DNA of 64,000 nt from UBA7672 sp963718145 (GCA_963718145.1 CAVQYJ010000020.1:372001-436000), one strand, 5' to 3'. Positions 25,946-35,239 are shown, counted from the stretch's first letter. A program made the numbers and translations. The notes: generated by a model not told the origin, from the letters alone.

Positions 25946-26299
25946 ATGAGCAGGACGACCAACCGTTGGGATGATCTCGCCGAGGACTGGTGCCCGGTGG
26001 CGCGCGCCATGTCGGTGATTGGCGATCGCTGGACTCTGTTGATCGTGCGAGATTGTTTCCTTGGAAAATCAAGGTTTGACGAGTTCCAGGCCAGCCTTGG
26101 CATGACCCGTCATCTGCTTTCCGACCGGCTGAAGCGGCTGGTGGCGCAAGGAGTTCTGGAAAAGAACCCGTATTCGTTGAAGCCTCCTCGATACGACTAT
26201 CGGCTGACCGCAAAAGGCCGCGACTTCGCGCCGGCGCTAATCGGGCTCAAGGACTGGGGCAAGGCGCACATGCCGGTGCGGCGCGAGGCGGCGAGATAG
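25946..26299 (+). CDS. HxlR-family helix-turn-helix regulator
   Basis: A 117-residue winged-helix regulator of the HxlR/MarR-like type: CPVARAMSVIGDRWTLLIVRDCFLG at the start, RFDEFQASLGMTRHLLSDRLKRLVAQGVLEK as recognition helix region, and YRLTAKGRDFAPAL as wing and dimer part. The N-terminal Cys (residue 16) is the position used for redox sensing in several HxlR members. Divergent placement suggests control of the SDR-isomerase unit, perhaps in response to an electrophile. Confidence 0.9.
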   Translation: MSRTTNRWDDLAEDWCPVARAMSVIGDRWTLLIVRDCFLGKSRFDEFQASLGMTRHLLSDRLKRLVAQGVLEKNPYSLKPPRYDYRLTAKGRDFAPALIGLKDWGKAHMPVRREAAR

Positions 26300-26323
26300 G
26301 GTTCCAGGATAGAACTAAGTGAC

Positions 26324-26363
26324 GCCCCTGCCGCATGGTGGCGCGAAAGGCCGGCACAGGGGC
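26324..26363. terminator. Stem-loop between convergent hxlR-type gene and hslU
   Basis: GCCCCTG (26324-26330) and CAGGGGC (26357-26363) form a perfect 7-bp stem with a 26-base loop containing further CCG/CGG pairing. It sits between convergent genes and could end transcription from both sides, although there is no T-run. The rest of the 163-bp gap shows no gene. Confidence 0.4.
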
Positions 26364-26462
26364 TCAGAGTTAAGGGCCGCCAGGCTGACCGGGGGCGATC
26401 CCGACGGTCATGTCGGAGTACCTGCGCAATCAACCGGCTGAGCCGAGGCCGCCGCTGCCTTG

Positions 26463-27770
26463 CTACAGGATGTACTTCGACAAATCCTTGTCCCCCGCCA
26501 TGGCGGCGACCTTCTCGCGGACATAGGCGCCGGTGATGCGGAAGCTCTGGCCAGTCTTGTCGGAGGCGGTGAAGCTGATCTCGTCGAGCACGCGCTCCAT
26601 CACGGTGTGAAGGCGGCGGGCGCCGATGTTCTCGATCGACTCGTTCACCTGCACGGCTAGGTCGGCGATGGCCTCGACTGCGTCGGGTTCGAAGGCAAGC
26701 TCGACGCCTTCGGTCTTCATCAGCGCCGTGTACTGCGTGATGAGGTTGGCTTCCGGCTCGGTTAGGATGCGGCGGAAATCCTCGCGGCCCAGCGCCTTGA
26801 GTTCGACGCGGATCGGCAGTCGGCCCTGGAGTTCCGGCAACAGGTCCGACGGCTTGGCGACATGGAAGGCGCCTGACGCGATGAAGAGGATGTAGTCGGT
26901 CTTCACGGTGCCGTGCTTGGTGGCGACGGTGGTGCCTTCGATCAGCGGCAGCAGGTCGCGCTGCACGCCTTCGCGGGAAATGTCGGCGCCGGCCCGTTCC
27001 GAGCGCGAGGCGATCTTGTCGATCTCGTCGATGAAGACGATGCCGTCTTCTTCGGTGACGCGCAGAGCCTCGCGGGTGACGGCTTCCGAGTCGAGCAGCT
27101 TGTCGGACTCCTCGGCGATCAGAGGCTTGTAGGCCTCCTTCACGGTGGTGCGCACGCGCTTGGTCCGGCCGCCGAAGCTCTTCGACAGGAGATCGCCGAG
27201 ATTGACCATGCCCATGCTGGCGCCGGGCTGACCGGGAATGTCCATGGCGCCGAAGGGCGAGGCGGTGTCGGCGAAATCGATGTCGATGTCCTTGTCGTCG
27301 AGCTGCCCGGCCCGGAGTTTCGTCCGGAAGCTGTCACGCGTGCTGGGCTGTGCGGTCGCGCCCACGAGGGCGTTGAGCACGCGCTCCTCGGCCGCGGCCT
27401 CGGCCTTGGATTCCACTTCCTTGCGACGCTTTTCCTTGACCTGGGTGATCGCAATCTCGACCAGGTCGCGAATGATCTGTTCAACGTCGCGGCCGACATA
27501 GCCGACCTCGGTGAATTTGGTGGCTTCCACTTTGAGAAATGGCGCTTTCGCCAGCTTGGCGAGGCGTCGCGAAATCTCTGTCTTGCCGACGCCCGTGGGG
27601 CCGATCATCAGGATGTTCTTCGGGGTGACTTCTTCCTTCAGGACATCCGGCAGCTGCTTGCGCCGCCAGCGGTTGCGCAGGGCAAGCGCAACCGCGCGCT
27701 TGGCCTCGGGCTGGCCGACAATGAAGCGGTCGAGCTCGGAGACGATTTCGCGCGGGGTGAATTCGGACAT
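26463..27770 (-). CDS. hslU: ATP-dependent protease ATPase subunit HslU
   Basis: A 435-residue AAA+ unfoldase. Walker A is GPTGVGKTEISRR near 57-69, Walker B DGIVFIDEIDKIA near 245, sensor segment GRLPIRVELKAL near 320, and the C-terminus ends DLSKYIL, the conserved tail that docks into HslV. The middle I-domain (about 110-230) is long and charged, as usual. It forms a complex with HslV, whose gene lies upstream on the same strand but separated by one membrane-protein gene. Confidence 0.98.
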   Translation of the reverse strand: MSEFTPREIVSELDRFIVGQPEAKRAVALALRNRWRRKQLPDVLKEEVTPKNILMIGPTGVGKTEISRRLAKLAKAPFLKVEATKFTEVGYVGRDVEQIIRDLVEIAITQVKEKRRKEVESKAEAAAEERVLNALVGATAQPSTRDSFRTKLRAGQLDDKDIDIDFADTASPFGAMDIPGQPGASMGMVNLGDLLSKSFGGRTKRVRTTVKEAYKPLIAEESDKLLDSEAVTREALRVTEEDGIVFIDEIDKIASRSERAGADISREGVQRDLLPLIEGTTVATKHGTVKTDYILFIASGAFHVAKPSDLLPELQGRLPIRVELKALGREDFRRILTEPEANLITQYTALMKTEGVELAFEPDAVEAIADLAVQVNESIENIGARRLHTVMERVLDEISFTASDKTGQSFRITGAYVREKVAAMAGDKDLSKYIL

Positions 27771-27826
27771 GGCAACCTTGGCTGGGAAGGCGGGTGAGCC
27801 TTCGCTAGCTCAGGCGTGCCGTTCTG

Positions 27827-28978
27827 TTAAGCCGGTTCTTGCCACGCAGGCTCGGGCGGGAAGATGCGGCCCGACATGCCGGTCGAGGGCACAAGCTGCA
27901 GCACGAAGCGCCGCGCCGTGCGCCAGCCGCCGCCCAGCAGCACGATCGCGCCTCCGACAATGAGCGCCGTCAGCATCAGCGTGTTGAGTCCGCCGCCGCC
28001 CACCTTGTCGACCAGCACCCAGAGGGCGGTGGCGAACGACAACAGACCCGAAACGATCAGGGCCCGTCTGTTGAGCATCAGGGAGATCAGGGCGAAGATG
28101 ATCAACACGACCAGCATGACGGACGCATCAGCCGCGCCGGCAGGGGCAAAGCCCGACCCCAGGATCAGCCCGCGCAGGCCGAACATGATCTGCGGCGCCG
28201 CGGCCATGTGCAGCCAGAAGGCATGATCCGACGTGCGGCTGGCGCGTTGCGGATCGCGCGAGTCGAACCAGATGGCGACGCCGAGCGTGACCAGGCCGGC
28301 GATCAGCGTGGCGAGACCGCCGAACAGCAGGTCGCCGTCATTGATGCGGGCGACCGCTGTGTAGAAGAGGCCAGCGATCGAGAGCGCGAGAAGGAAGAGC
28401 GAGAACGGCAGACGGAAGCGCACGAAGATCGCCGCGGCGGCCGCAGCAGCGGCGCCAAATGAGAGATAGCTGAAGCCGGAGATGGCGCTGCCGAACTCCT
28501 GACTGAACATGTTGGTCGCCTGGCGTTCGTCAGAGGGCACAAAGATGGCGGCGGCAAGAACGGCGGTCGCCACGACGATGACGATCGAGAGCGCCATCGA
28601 CGGCAGCAGCAGGCGGCGCTTGCCGCAAAAATATTCCGCCAGCAGCCACGCGCCGGCGATCACCGGGATCGGCGTGACGATCGCCGCGAGTTTCACGGTG
28701 TTGAGCGCGGCGGCGTCCGGCTGGCCCTGCATCAGGTTGCCGAGGCCAAAGATGTTCCACGCGGCGATGCCGGAGAGGAAGGCGAGGCCCGTCATCAGCA
28801 CGGCGATACCGATCGTCAGGAAGACATCGTTGAAGTTCGACAGGAAGCGGAGGTTTTCCGAATCCAGCCCGCGCTCGGGATCGTTGCGCGCCTTGAGGAA
28901 GGCTTCCAGGCGGTTGGCGTGCTCGCGCGAAATCGCTCCGGCTTCGACGGCGGCGAGTATGTCGCTCTTGTCAAACAT
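27827..28978 (-). CDS. Polytopic membrane protein with DUF2157-like N-terminus, inside the hslV-hslU unit
   Basis: A 383-residue protein from ATG 28978 (MFDKSDILAAVEAGAISREHANRLEAFL). The first 50 residues are a soluble helical module like DUF2157, followed by about ten hydrophobic helices including an Ala-run AAAAAAAAIF near residue 185. Its start overlaps the hslV 3' end by 8 bases, so it is translationally coupled to the protease subunit; hslU follows 56 bases later. Function unknown. The gene order hslV-membrane protein-hslU differs from the usual adjacent hslVU. Confidence 0.75.
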   Translation of the reverse strand: MFDKSDILAAVEAGAISREHANRLEAFLKARNDPERGLDSENLRFLSNFNDVFLTIGIAVLMTGLAFLSGIAAWNIFGLGNLMQGQPDAAALNTVKLAAIVTPIPVIAGAWLLAEYFCGKRRLLLPSMALSIVIVVATAVLAAAIFVPSDERQATNMFSQEFGSAISGFSYLSFGAAAAAAAAIFVRFRLPFSLFLLALSIAGLFYTAVARINDGDLLFGGLATLIAGLVTLGVAIWFDSRDPQRASRTSDHAFWLHMAAAPQIMFGLRGLILGSGFAPAGAADASVMLVVLIIFALISLMLNRRALIVSGLLSFATALWVLVDKVGGGGLNTLMLTALIVGGAIVLLGGGWRTARRFVLQLVPSTGMSGRIFPPEPAWQEPA

Positions 28979-29528
28979 CGAGTGTCTCCACGACGAAATT
29001 GGCGTTGGTGTAGACGCAGACCTCGGCGGCAATGGTCATGGCCTTGCGCGCGATCGTCTCGGCGTCCTTTTCGTACTCATAAAGCGCACGCGCAGCCGAC
29101 AGGGCGTAGTTGCCCCCTGAACCGATGGCGGCAATTGGGTGTTCAGGTTCAAGCACGTCGCCACGCCCGGTCACGACCAGCAGCGACGTCGCATCGCCGA
29201 CAATGATCAAGGCTTCGAGGTTGCGGAGGAATTTGTCCGTGCGCCAGTCCTTGGCGAGCTCGACGGCGGCGCGCTGGAGATTGCCGGGAAAACGCTCGAG
29301 CTTTTGCTCAAGCCGCTCAAAGAGCGTGAACGCGTCGGCGGTGGCGCCGGCGAAGCCTGCGAGGATCTCGCCCTTCTCACCGATGCGGCGCACCTTGCGT
29401 GCGTTGCCCTTCATGATGGTCTCGCCCATCGAGACCTGACCATCGCCGATCAGAACAAGCTTCTTGGCCTTGCGGACGGCAAGGATCGTCGTTGAGTGCC
29501 AGTCGGGCAGTGAAGTCGCGGAAGTCAT
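28971..29528 (-). CDS. hslV: ATP-dependent protease peptidase subunit HslV
   Basis: A 185-residue N-terminal-nucleophile (Thr) hydrolase. By alignment of TTILAVRK with E. coli TTIVSVRR the catalytic Thr is residue 13, so a 12-residue propeptide (MTSATSLPDWHS) must be removed. LIGDGQVSMGETIMKG and the GSGGNYALSAARAL segment are family features. It forms a double hexamer with HslU and degrades unfolded proteins in heat stress. The upstream 155 bp contains a TATCG-aaaaa-CGATA dyad at 29599-29613 but no promoter I can name. Confidence 0.97.
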   Translation of the reverse strand: MTSATSLPDWHSTTILAVRKAKKLVLIGDGQVSMGETIMKGNARKVRRIGEKGEILAGFAGATADAFTLFERLEQKLERFPGNLQRAAVELAKDWRTDKFLRNLEALIIVGDATSLLVVTGRGDVLEPEHPIAAIGSGGNYALSAARALYEYEKDAETIARKAMTIAAEVCVYTNANFVVETLDV

Positions 29529-29683
29529 GGGCGGGCGTAGTCCTTGTCCTGACCGGGACCGACCCTACCGCAAATGAGGATGGCGCAGCAACCGATTTTA
29601 TCGAAAAACGATATGGATAGGGCAAGAACGCCGGGTGCGCGCCTCGCGGCCAGACGCACCGGTGTTTTGTTTTCACTGATTTT

Positions 29684-31954
29684 TCAGGCTGCGAACCGGT
29701 TCGCCGGCCGAGGGCGCCAGGAGCGGACAAACAGGTCGAATTCCCCCGCCGGAAGCGGCGGGGAGTAATAATAGCCCTGCCCGATCGTGCAGGCGCGGCG
29801 CAACAGGAAGTCGGCCTGCTCCTTCGTCTCGACGCCTTCGGCGACCGTCTCTTGCCCCAACGCCTCGGCCATCGCGAGAATCATCTCGACGATTGCAGGC
29901 GCGTGCGGATCGGTATTGAGAGCGCGGATGAATTGCTGGTCGATCTTGAACACGTCGAACGGCAGGCGCGTGATCGATGCGAAGTTGGAATGCCCGGTGC
30001 CGAAATCGTCGATGGCGAGGCGCACGCCGCGATTGCGCAACGGCCACATGATGCGGGCGACGCGGTCAGGATCGCTGACAGCGGCGCTCTCGGTGATCTC
30101 CAGCTCCAGCAGGTCGGGGCTGAGGCCCGACGCGTCGAGCGCATGCTCAACCTGCGAGATGAAATCGGACTCGTCGAACTGCTGCGGCGAGACGTTGACG
30201 GCGATGCGCGAGCGTATGCCCTTGTTGTTCCAGCCGGCCGCAGCCTGGCAGGCGTCGTGCATCACGCTGTTGCCGAGCTTCGAGATAAGGCCGAGTTCCT
30301 CGCAAATGGGCACGAACACGCTCGGGGAGACGACGGCGCCATCGGGCCGGCGCCATCTGGCCAGCGCCTCGGCGCCTACGAGTTCGCCTGTTTCGAGTTT
30401 CACCTTGGGCTGGAAAACGGCGACGAACTCACCGCGATCAAGTCCCACTCGGATTTCCTGTTCGAGCCGTTGACGCTTCTTGGCCTTTTCCAGCAGCCGC
30501 ACATCGAAAAGCGCGCGGCGCGTGGCGGGCTGGGCCTTGGCCTCCTTCAGCGCGATCTCGGCCTGCTTGAGCAGGTCGGTTGCGGTTGTCGCATCGGCCG
30601 GGGCGGATGCGGCCCCGAATGAGCAGGTGACCTGGATCTGCTGGCCGGGGAGCTGGATCGGCTCGGCGGCGGCGCGCTCGGCGGCGGCCAGGAAGCCCTG
30701 CACCGTTTCGCGGCTGGCGCCGGGCGCGATGATGCCGAACTGGTCAGCGCCGATGCGCCCGATGAAGAGGGCGGGGCCTGCTGTCTGCGAAGCTGTGGCG
30801 CGCAGGCGCTCGGCGATCGCTGCGAGAATCTGGTCAGCCACGCGGGGGCCGTGGCTGACATTGATCTTGCGGAAGCCGTCGATGTCACAGACGGCGAGGA
30901 AGGCGCCTCCTCCTGCCAGGCTTTCGCCATCCGTCGATGGCGCCCGGTCGACCAGCGATTCCAGCTTCGAGACGAAGCGCAGCCGGTTGGGCAGGCGGGT
31001 CACCGGGTCAGCATAGGCCAGCGCCAGTGCGCGGCGCAGGGCGGCTTCGGAGCGGTGGTGAACTTCGTCAATGGCGGCGAGGAGGGGTTTCAGCACCCGA
31101 TCGTCGGAACTGTCGGCGAGCTTGGACTTGTCCTTGGGATCGCGCTGCCGGATGCGCCTTTCCAGGGTGGTCACGGGCGACAGCGCCTTGCGCGCGACTG
31201 GCAGCAGGAAGAAGCCGAGCACAGCGAGCGCCAGGATGCAGACCAGGGCGTTGACCGCGGCGACGCGGAGCCACGTCGCCAGGAGCGTCCGCGGCTGCAG
31301 CGACATGATGGCCGTTCCCACCTGCTTGCCGGCATTGTCGAGGATCGGGGAGACGCCGATCAGTTCCTCGCCGATTTTGACCACGCCGCCGCCAGGCTGT
31401 CCTGCAAGCTTTTGATCGACGACGGCTGCGAGCTGTTCCGCCCCGCGCGAGGCAGAGATGATCCCGCCGTCCTTGCCGACCAGAACCGCCCGGCCTCCAG
31501 GCAGCGGTTCGCTCATGGCCTCGACCAGCGCGTCGATCCGGGGAATGTCGCCGGACTCCAGCGGAGCGCGGGCGATCAGCGCCAATTGCCGGGCGGCGCC
31601 CGAGGCGTAGACCAGCCGGCTGTTGTCGAACTGGTTGCGCAGGAGCACCGGCGTCACCACCCACTGGATGAGGGTGGCGGCTACGGCCGTGGCGCAGGCG
31701 ATGAGGGCGATGCGGCCGGCAAGGCCGAGGCTCTTGCCTGGCCTCTGGCCAGCTGACTTCTGGTCCATTGGGGGGGTCGCCGCCGGCGGCGCATTTCCGG
31801 CTTTCACTGGCCCAGCCTTCATTGGCCCAGCTTTCATTCGCGACGCCTGGACCGGGGGCTTGCCGGCAGGTGCAGGCCGGGACCGGGCCGGCGCCTGGGG
31901 CTTTTCAGCCGCCTTGGCTGCGGACTTGCCCGTTCTTGCTGAGGCCGGCGGCAT
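29684..31954 (-). CDS. Membrane-bound EAL phosphodiesterase with degenerate GGDEF domain
   Basis: A 756-residue c-di-GMP protein. Order: a ~75-residue Ala/Pro/Lys-rich cytoplasmic lead with tandem MKAGP-type repeats, a membrane helix (about 77-97), a periplasmic sensor, a second helix (about 235-258), a GGDEF domain (about 320-480) and an EAL domain (about 500-740). The GGDEF motif reads GADQF, so cyclase activity is unlikely. The EAL side looks active: EALARW near 540, LEITES, AIDDFGTGHSNF and AEGVETKEQ are all present. It should therefore hydrolyse c-di-GMP, perhaps activated by GTP at the degenerate domain. Last gene of the minus-strand group, about 155 bp before hslV. Confidence 0.9.
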   Translation of the reverse strand: MPPASARTGKSAAKAAEKPQAPARSRPAPAGKPPVQASRMKAGPMKAGPVKAGNAPPAATPPMDQKSAGQRPGKSLGLAGRIALIACATAVAATLIQWVVTPVLLRNQFDNSRLVYASGAARQLALIARAPLESGDIPRIDALVEAMSEPLPGGRAVLVGKDGGIISASRGAEQLAAVVDQKLAGQPGGGVVKIGEELIGVSPILDNAGKQVGTAIMSLQPRTLLATWLRVAAVNALVCILALAVLGFFLLPVARKALSPVTTLERRIRQRDPKDKSKLADSSDDRVLKPLLAAIDEVHHRSEAALRRALALAYADPVTRLPNRLRFVSKLESLVDRAPSTDGESLAGGGAFLAVCDIDGFRKINVSHGPRVADQILAAIAERLRATASQTAGPALFIGRIGADQFGIIAPGASRETVQGFLAAAERAAAEPIQLPGQQIQVTCSFGAASAPADATTATDLLKQAEIALKEAKAQPATRRALFDVRLLEKAKKRQRLEQEIRVGLDRGEFVAVFQPKVKLETGELVGAEALARWRRPDGAVVSPSVFVPICEELGLISKLGNSVMHDACQAAAGWNNKGIRSRIAVNVSPQQFDESDFISQVEHALDASGLSPDLLELEITESAAVSDPDRVARIMWPLRNRGVRLAIDDFGTGHSNFASITRLPFDVFKIDQQFIRALNTDPHAPAIVEMILAMAEALGQETVAEGVETKEQADFLLRRACTIGQGYYYSPPLPAGEFDLFVRSWRPRPANRFAA

Positions 31955-32091
31955 GGTCTTTTTCCGGTGGATTCCGATGGCGTTCGGACCGAGGGCGGCC
32001 TAAATGCTCCGCTGCATTCAGGATTCCTCGACCGTTCGCGGGCAAAGCTAGGTTCTGGAAGCGAATGCCCAGTTAATGCCGGAGGGCCGTG

Positions 32092-32691
32092 ATGGCCGAA
32101 ACCAAGCGCAAGGCGGAGATTGTCCGCGAGACCAAGGAGACCTCGATCAAGGTCTCGGTGGACGTCGACGGCTCTGGAAAGTCGACGGTTTCCACCGGCG
32201 TGGGCTTCTTCGACCACATGCTGGAAAGCTTTGCGAAACACTCCGCCATGGACATTAACGTCGAAGCGAAGGGCGACCTTCACATCGACCAGCACCACAC
32301 CATGGAAGACGTCGGCATCGTGCTGGGCCAGGCGTTCCGTCAGGCCGTCGGCGGCTATTCGAGCGTGGTCCGCTTCGGCCACGCCTACATCCCGATGGAC
32401 GAGACGCTGGTGCGCGCCTCGGTCGACCTGTGCAACCGGCCCTACCTGGTCTGGAAAGTCAGCTTCACCCGCGACAAGGTCGGGCAGGTGGACACCGAGC
32501 TGTTCAAGGAATTCTTCCACGCCTTCGCGATGAATTCCGGCGCCTGTCTCCATTTGGAGCTGCTCTACGGCGAGAACTCCCACCACATCGCCGAAGCGAG
32601 CTTCAAGTCACTGGCGCGGGCGCTAAGGGCGGCGGCGGTGATCGACCCGCGGCTCAAGGGGCAAGTGGCGAGCACCAAGGGCAGCCTCTAG
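32092..32691 (+). CDS. hisB: Imidazoleglycerol-phosphate dehydratase
   Basis: A 199-residue HisB, step seven of histidine synthesis. The two metal-binding signatures HIDQHHTMEDVGI (near 62) and GENSHHIAEASFKSLARAL (near 165) are intact. I start it at ATG 32092, with GGAGGG five bases upstream; the GTG directly before it is too close to that site. It begins a histidine gene series that is broken by the SulP transporter. Confidence 0.98.
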   Translation: MAETKRKAEIVRETKETSIKVSVDVDGSGKSTVSTGVGFFDHMLESFAKHSAMDINVEAKGDLHIDQHHTMEDVGIVLGQAFRQAVGGYSSVVRFGHAYIPMDETLVRASVDLCNRPYLVWKVSFTRDKVGQVDTELFKEFFHAFAMNSGACLHLELLYGENSHHIAEASFKSLARALRAAAVIDPRLKGQVASTKGSL

Positions 32692-32794
32692 GGGGCCAGC
32701 AAGCGCAGGCGCCGGCCACAGCGGGAATCGAGCGTCTTGCGGGGTCTGCCGAGCCGGGCGTAGCAAGGCGGGTCGGTCGGGCCGGGCAATCTTC

Positions 32795-34504
32795 ATGGCG
32801 ATCCAGCAATCCCTGTCCCCGCGGGTCAACGCGCCCGGTTTCGTGGAGCTGTTCACTCCGAAACTCGTCACGGTCCTGCGCGAAGGCTACACCGCCGCCC
32901 ACCTGCGCGCGGACGCCATGGCCGGCCTTACCGTCGCAATCGTCGCCCTGCCCCTGTCAATGGCCATCGCGATCGCTTCAGGCGGCTCGCCGGCGCAAGG
33001 CCTCTATGCGGCGATCTTCGGCGGCTTCCTGGTGTCAGCCCTCGGCGGCAGCCGCTTCCAGATCGGCGGCCCGGCGGGCGCTTTCATCGGGCTGGTCGCC
33101 GCCACAGTGCAGGCCCACGGCATGGACGGGCTGATGCTGGCGACGATCCTCTCCGGACTGATGCTGGCCGGCGTCGGTCTTCTGCGCCTCGGCATCTTCA
33201 TCAAGTTCATCCCCTATCCGGTAACGGTCGGCTTCACAGCGGGAATCGCCGTCATCATCTTCGCCAGCCAGGCGAAGGATCTGCTCGGACTTACGCTGCC
33301 GGCCGCCGAGCCGCAGGCGCTGGTCGACAAGCTTCCGGTGCTCTGGGGCGCCCTGCCGACAGCGAACGGCGCCGCAATCGCCCTCGCCGCCTCGACGGTC
33401 GCGATGATTCTTCTGGTGAAACGCCTCCGACCCAACTGGCCGGGCATGCTCTTCGCGGTCACCGCGGCTGCGGCGGCAACCGCAGCGTTCAACCTGCCGG
33501 TCGAGACCATCGGATCGAAGTTCGGCGGCATTCCGGCCGGCCTGCCGATGCCAGGCCTGCCCGAAATCAGCTTCACGAAGATTCAGGCGGTGTTCCCGAG
33601 CGCGATCGCTTTCACGCTTCTAGGCTCGATCGAGTCTCTCCTGTCGGCCGTCGTTGCCGACGGCATGACCGGGCGGCGGCACCGGTCGAACTGCGAACTG
33701 GTGGCCCAGGGCGCCGCCAACATCGGATCGGCGCTGTTCGGCGGTATCTGCGTCACCGGGACAATCGCGCGGACCGCAACCAATGTCCGAGCCGGCGCGC
33801 ACGGGCCAGTCGCGGGAATGCTGCACGCCGTGTTCCTGCTCGTCTTTGTTCTCGTCGCCGCGCCGGTTGCTTCCTTCATACCGCTTGCCGCCCTCGCGGG
33901 CGTCCTGGCGATCGTGGCCTGGAACATGGTGGAGCGTCATGCGATCGCGACACTCCTGCGCACTTCGCCCGGTGAGGCCGCCGTGCTGATCGTCACGTTC
34001 GGGCTCACGATCTTCCGCGACCTCACCGAGGCCATCGTCGTCGGGTTTGCACTCGGTTCGGTGCTGTTCATCTACCGGATGTCGCAGACTACCGCGATCG
34101 AGACCGACATGCCGTTCGTGCCCGAAGACCTTGCCGACACAGCGCCGCGCGGCGCCCACGAAACCGATCAGGTCAGCGATCAGCAGGTTGCAATCTACAG
34201 GATCTCGGGCGCGTTCTTCTTTGGCGCGGCCGGCGCCATCGCCTCGCTGTTCGATCGCATCGGCGAAACTCACCGCACCCTGATCATTGATTTCTCGGCC
34301 GTGCCCTTCATCGATTCCTCGGGCGCCCACGCCATCGAGGGGCTGGCGAAGAAGGCGGCCCGCCGCGGGATCGAAACCTACTTCACGGGCACGTCGCCAT
34401 CGGTCCGGCGCGACCTGATGATCCATGGCCTCAAGCCGCCTGGAGTCCATTACAAGGGAACGATCGCCCTGGCGCGCGCGGCCGCAAGCCAAGGAAACGC
34501 GTGA
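32795..34504 (+). CDS. SulP-family anion transporter with C-terminal STAS domain
   Basis: A 569-residue transporter. The N-terminal hydrophobic domain (about 40-440, 12-14 helices) contains the SulP segments GLTVAIVALPLSMAIAIASG, LYAAIFGGFLVSALGGSRFQIGGPAGAF (split by a helix turn) and an IESLLSAVVADGMTGRRH loop. Residues about 460-560 form a STAS domain (IDFSAVPFIDSSGAHAIEGL). SulP proteins import sulfate, bicarbonate or other anions; the substrate is not readable. It lies between hisB and hisH, where no transporter is needed for histidine synthesis. Confidence 0.92.
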   Translation: MAIQQSLSPRVNAPGFVELFTPKLVTVLREGYTAAHLRADAMAGLTVAIVALPLSMAIAIASGGSPAQGLYAAIFGGFLVSALGGSRFQIGGPAGAFIGLVAATVQAHGMDGLMLATILSGLMLAGVGLLRLGIFIKFIPYPVTVGFTAGIAVIIFASQAKDLLGLTLPAAEPQALVDKLPVLWGALPTANGAAIALAASTVAMILLVKRLRPNWPGMLFAVTAAAAATAAFNLPVETIGSKFGGIPAGLPMPGLPEISFTKIQAVFPSAIAFTLLGSIESLLSAVVADGMTGRRHRSNCELVAQGAANIGSALFGGICVTGTIARTATNVRAGAHGPVAGMLHAVFLLVFVLVAAPVASFIPLAALAGVLAIVAWNMVERHAIATLLRTSPGEAAVLIVTFGLTIFRDLTEAIVVGFALGSVLFIYRMSQTTAIETDMPFVPEDLADTAPRGAHETDQVSDQQVAIYRISGAFFFGAAGAIASLFDRIGETHRTLIIDFSAVPFIDSSGAHAIEGLAKKAARRGIETYFTGTSPSVRRDLMIHGLKPPGVHYKGTIALARAAASQGNA

Positions 34505-34554
34505 CAGGACGAATTGCGCCGGATGCCCGCATCTCGTGAAACGACAGTCCTGTC
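34503..34554. repeat. Inverted repeat at the end of the SulP gene
   Basis: Perfect 8-bp arms GACAGGAC (34503-34510) and GTCCTGTC (34547-34554), with a 36-base loop, start within the SulP stop codon and end 40 bases before hisH. It may act as a weak terminator or an mRNA-stabilising structure; no T-run follows beyond TTGAT. Confidence 0.35.
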
Positions 34555-34594
34555 TTGATGACATGGCCCCCTGGGCAGGATATCCCCTTGCCCA

Positions 34595-35239
34595 ATGACC
34601 CGCCTTGCAATCATCGACTACGGCTCGGGCAATGTCCGGTCCGTGCAGCGCGCTCTCGAAGCGGCTGCGAACCATTCCGAGATCCAGCTTGGCGTCGACC
34701 TCACCGACGATGCCGACCGCATCCGCCGCGCTGACCGCATCGTGCTGCCAGGCGTGGGCCATTTTGCCGACTGCGCCGCGGGGCTCGCCGCGCGCGAAGG
34801 CGTGACCGAGGCGCTGATCGAAGCGGTGTTCCGCAAGGGCGTGCCTTTCCTTGGCGTGTGTGTGGGCATGCAGCTCATGGCCGATATCGGCCGCGAGGAC
34901 GTGGAGACACGCGGCCTCGGCTGGATTCCCGGCGCGGTCGAGAAACTGAAACCAAAGGATCCCTCCCTGCCCGTGCCGCACATGGGCTGGAACGTGCTCA
35001 CCGACGTGAAGTCGCACCCGGTGCTCGCCGGCCTCGGGCCCGAGCCGCATGTCTATTTCGTCCACTCCTATGCGCTGACGCCGGCAAGCGCAGCCCATGT
35101 CGCGGCGCGCTGCGACTATGGCGGCAAGTTCGCGGCGGCGGTAGCGCGCGACAACCTCTTCGGCACGCAGTTCCACCCGGAGAAGAGCCAGCAGGCGGGC
35201 CAGGCCGTGCTGTCCAACTTCATTCGCTGGAAGCCCTGA
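34595..35239 (+). CDS. hisH: Imidazole glycerol phosphate synthase, glutaminase subunit HisH
   Basis: A 214-residue class I amidotransferase. It starts MTRLAIIDYGSGNVRSVQRAL; the nucleophile Cys is in VPFLGVCVGMQLM near 84, and the His/Glu pair in FGTQFHPEKSQQAG near 195. It makes ammonia from glutamine and channels it to HisF, which is encoded about 4.4 kb downstream rather than nearby. hisA follows after 92 bases. Confidence 0.98.
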   Translation: MTRLAIIDYGSGNVRSVQRALEAAANHSEIQLGVDLTDDADRIRRADRIVLPGVGHFADCAAGLAAREGVTEALIEAVFRKGVPFLGVCVGMQLMADIGREDVETRGLGWIPGAVEKLKPKDPSLPVPHMGWNVLTDVKSHPVLAGLGPEPHVYFVHSYALTPASAAHVAARCDYGGKFAAAVARDNLFGTQFHPEKSQQAGQAVLSNFIRWKP

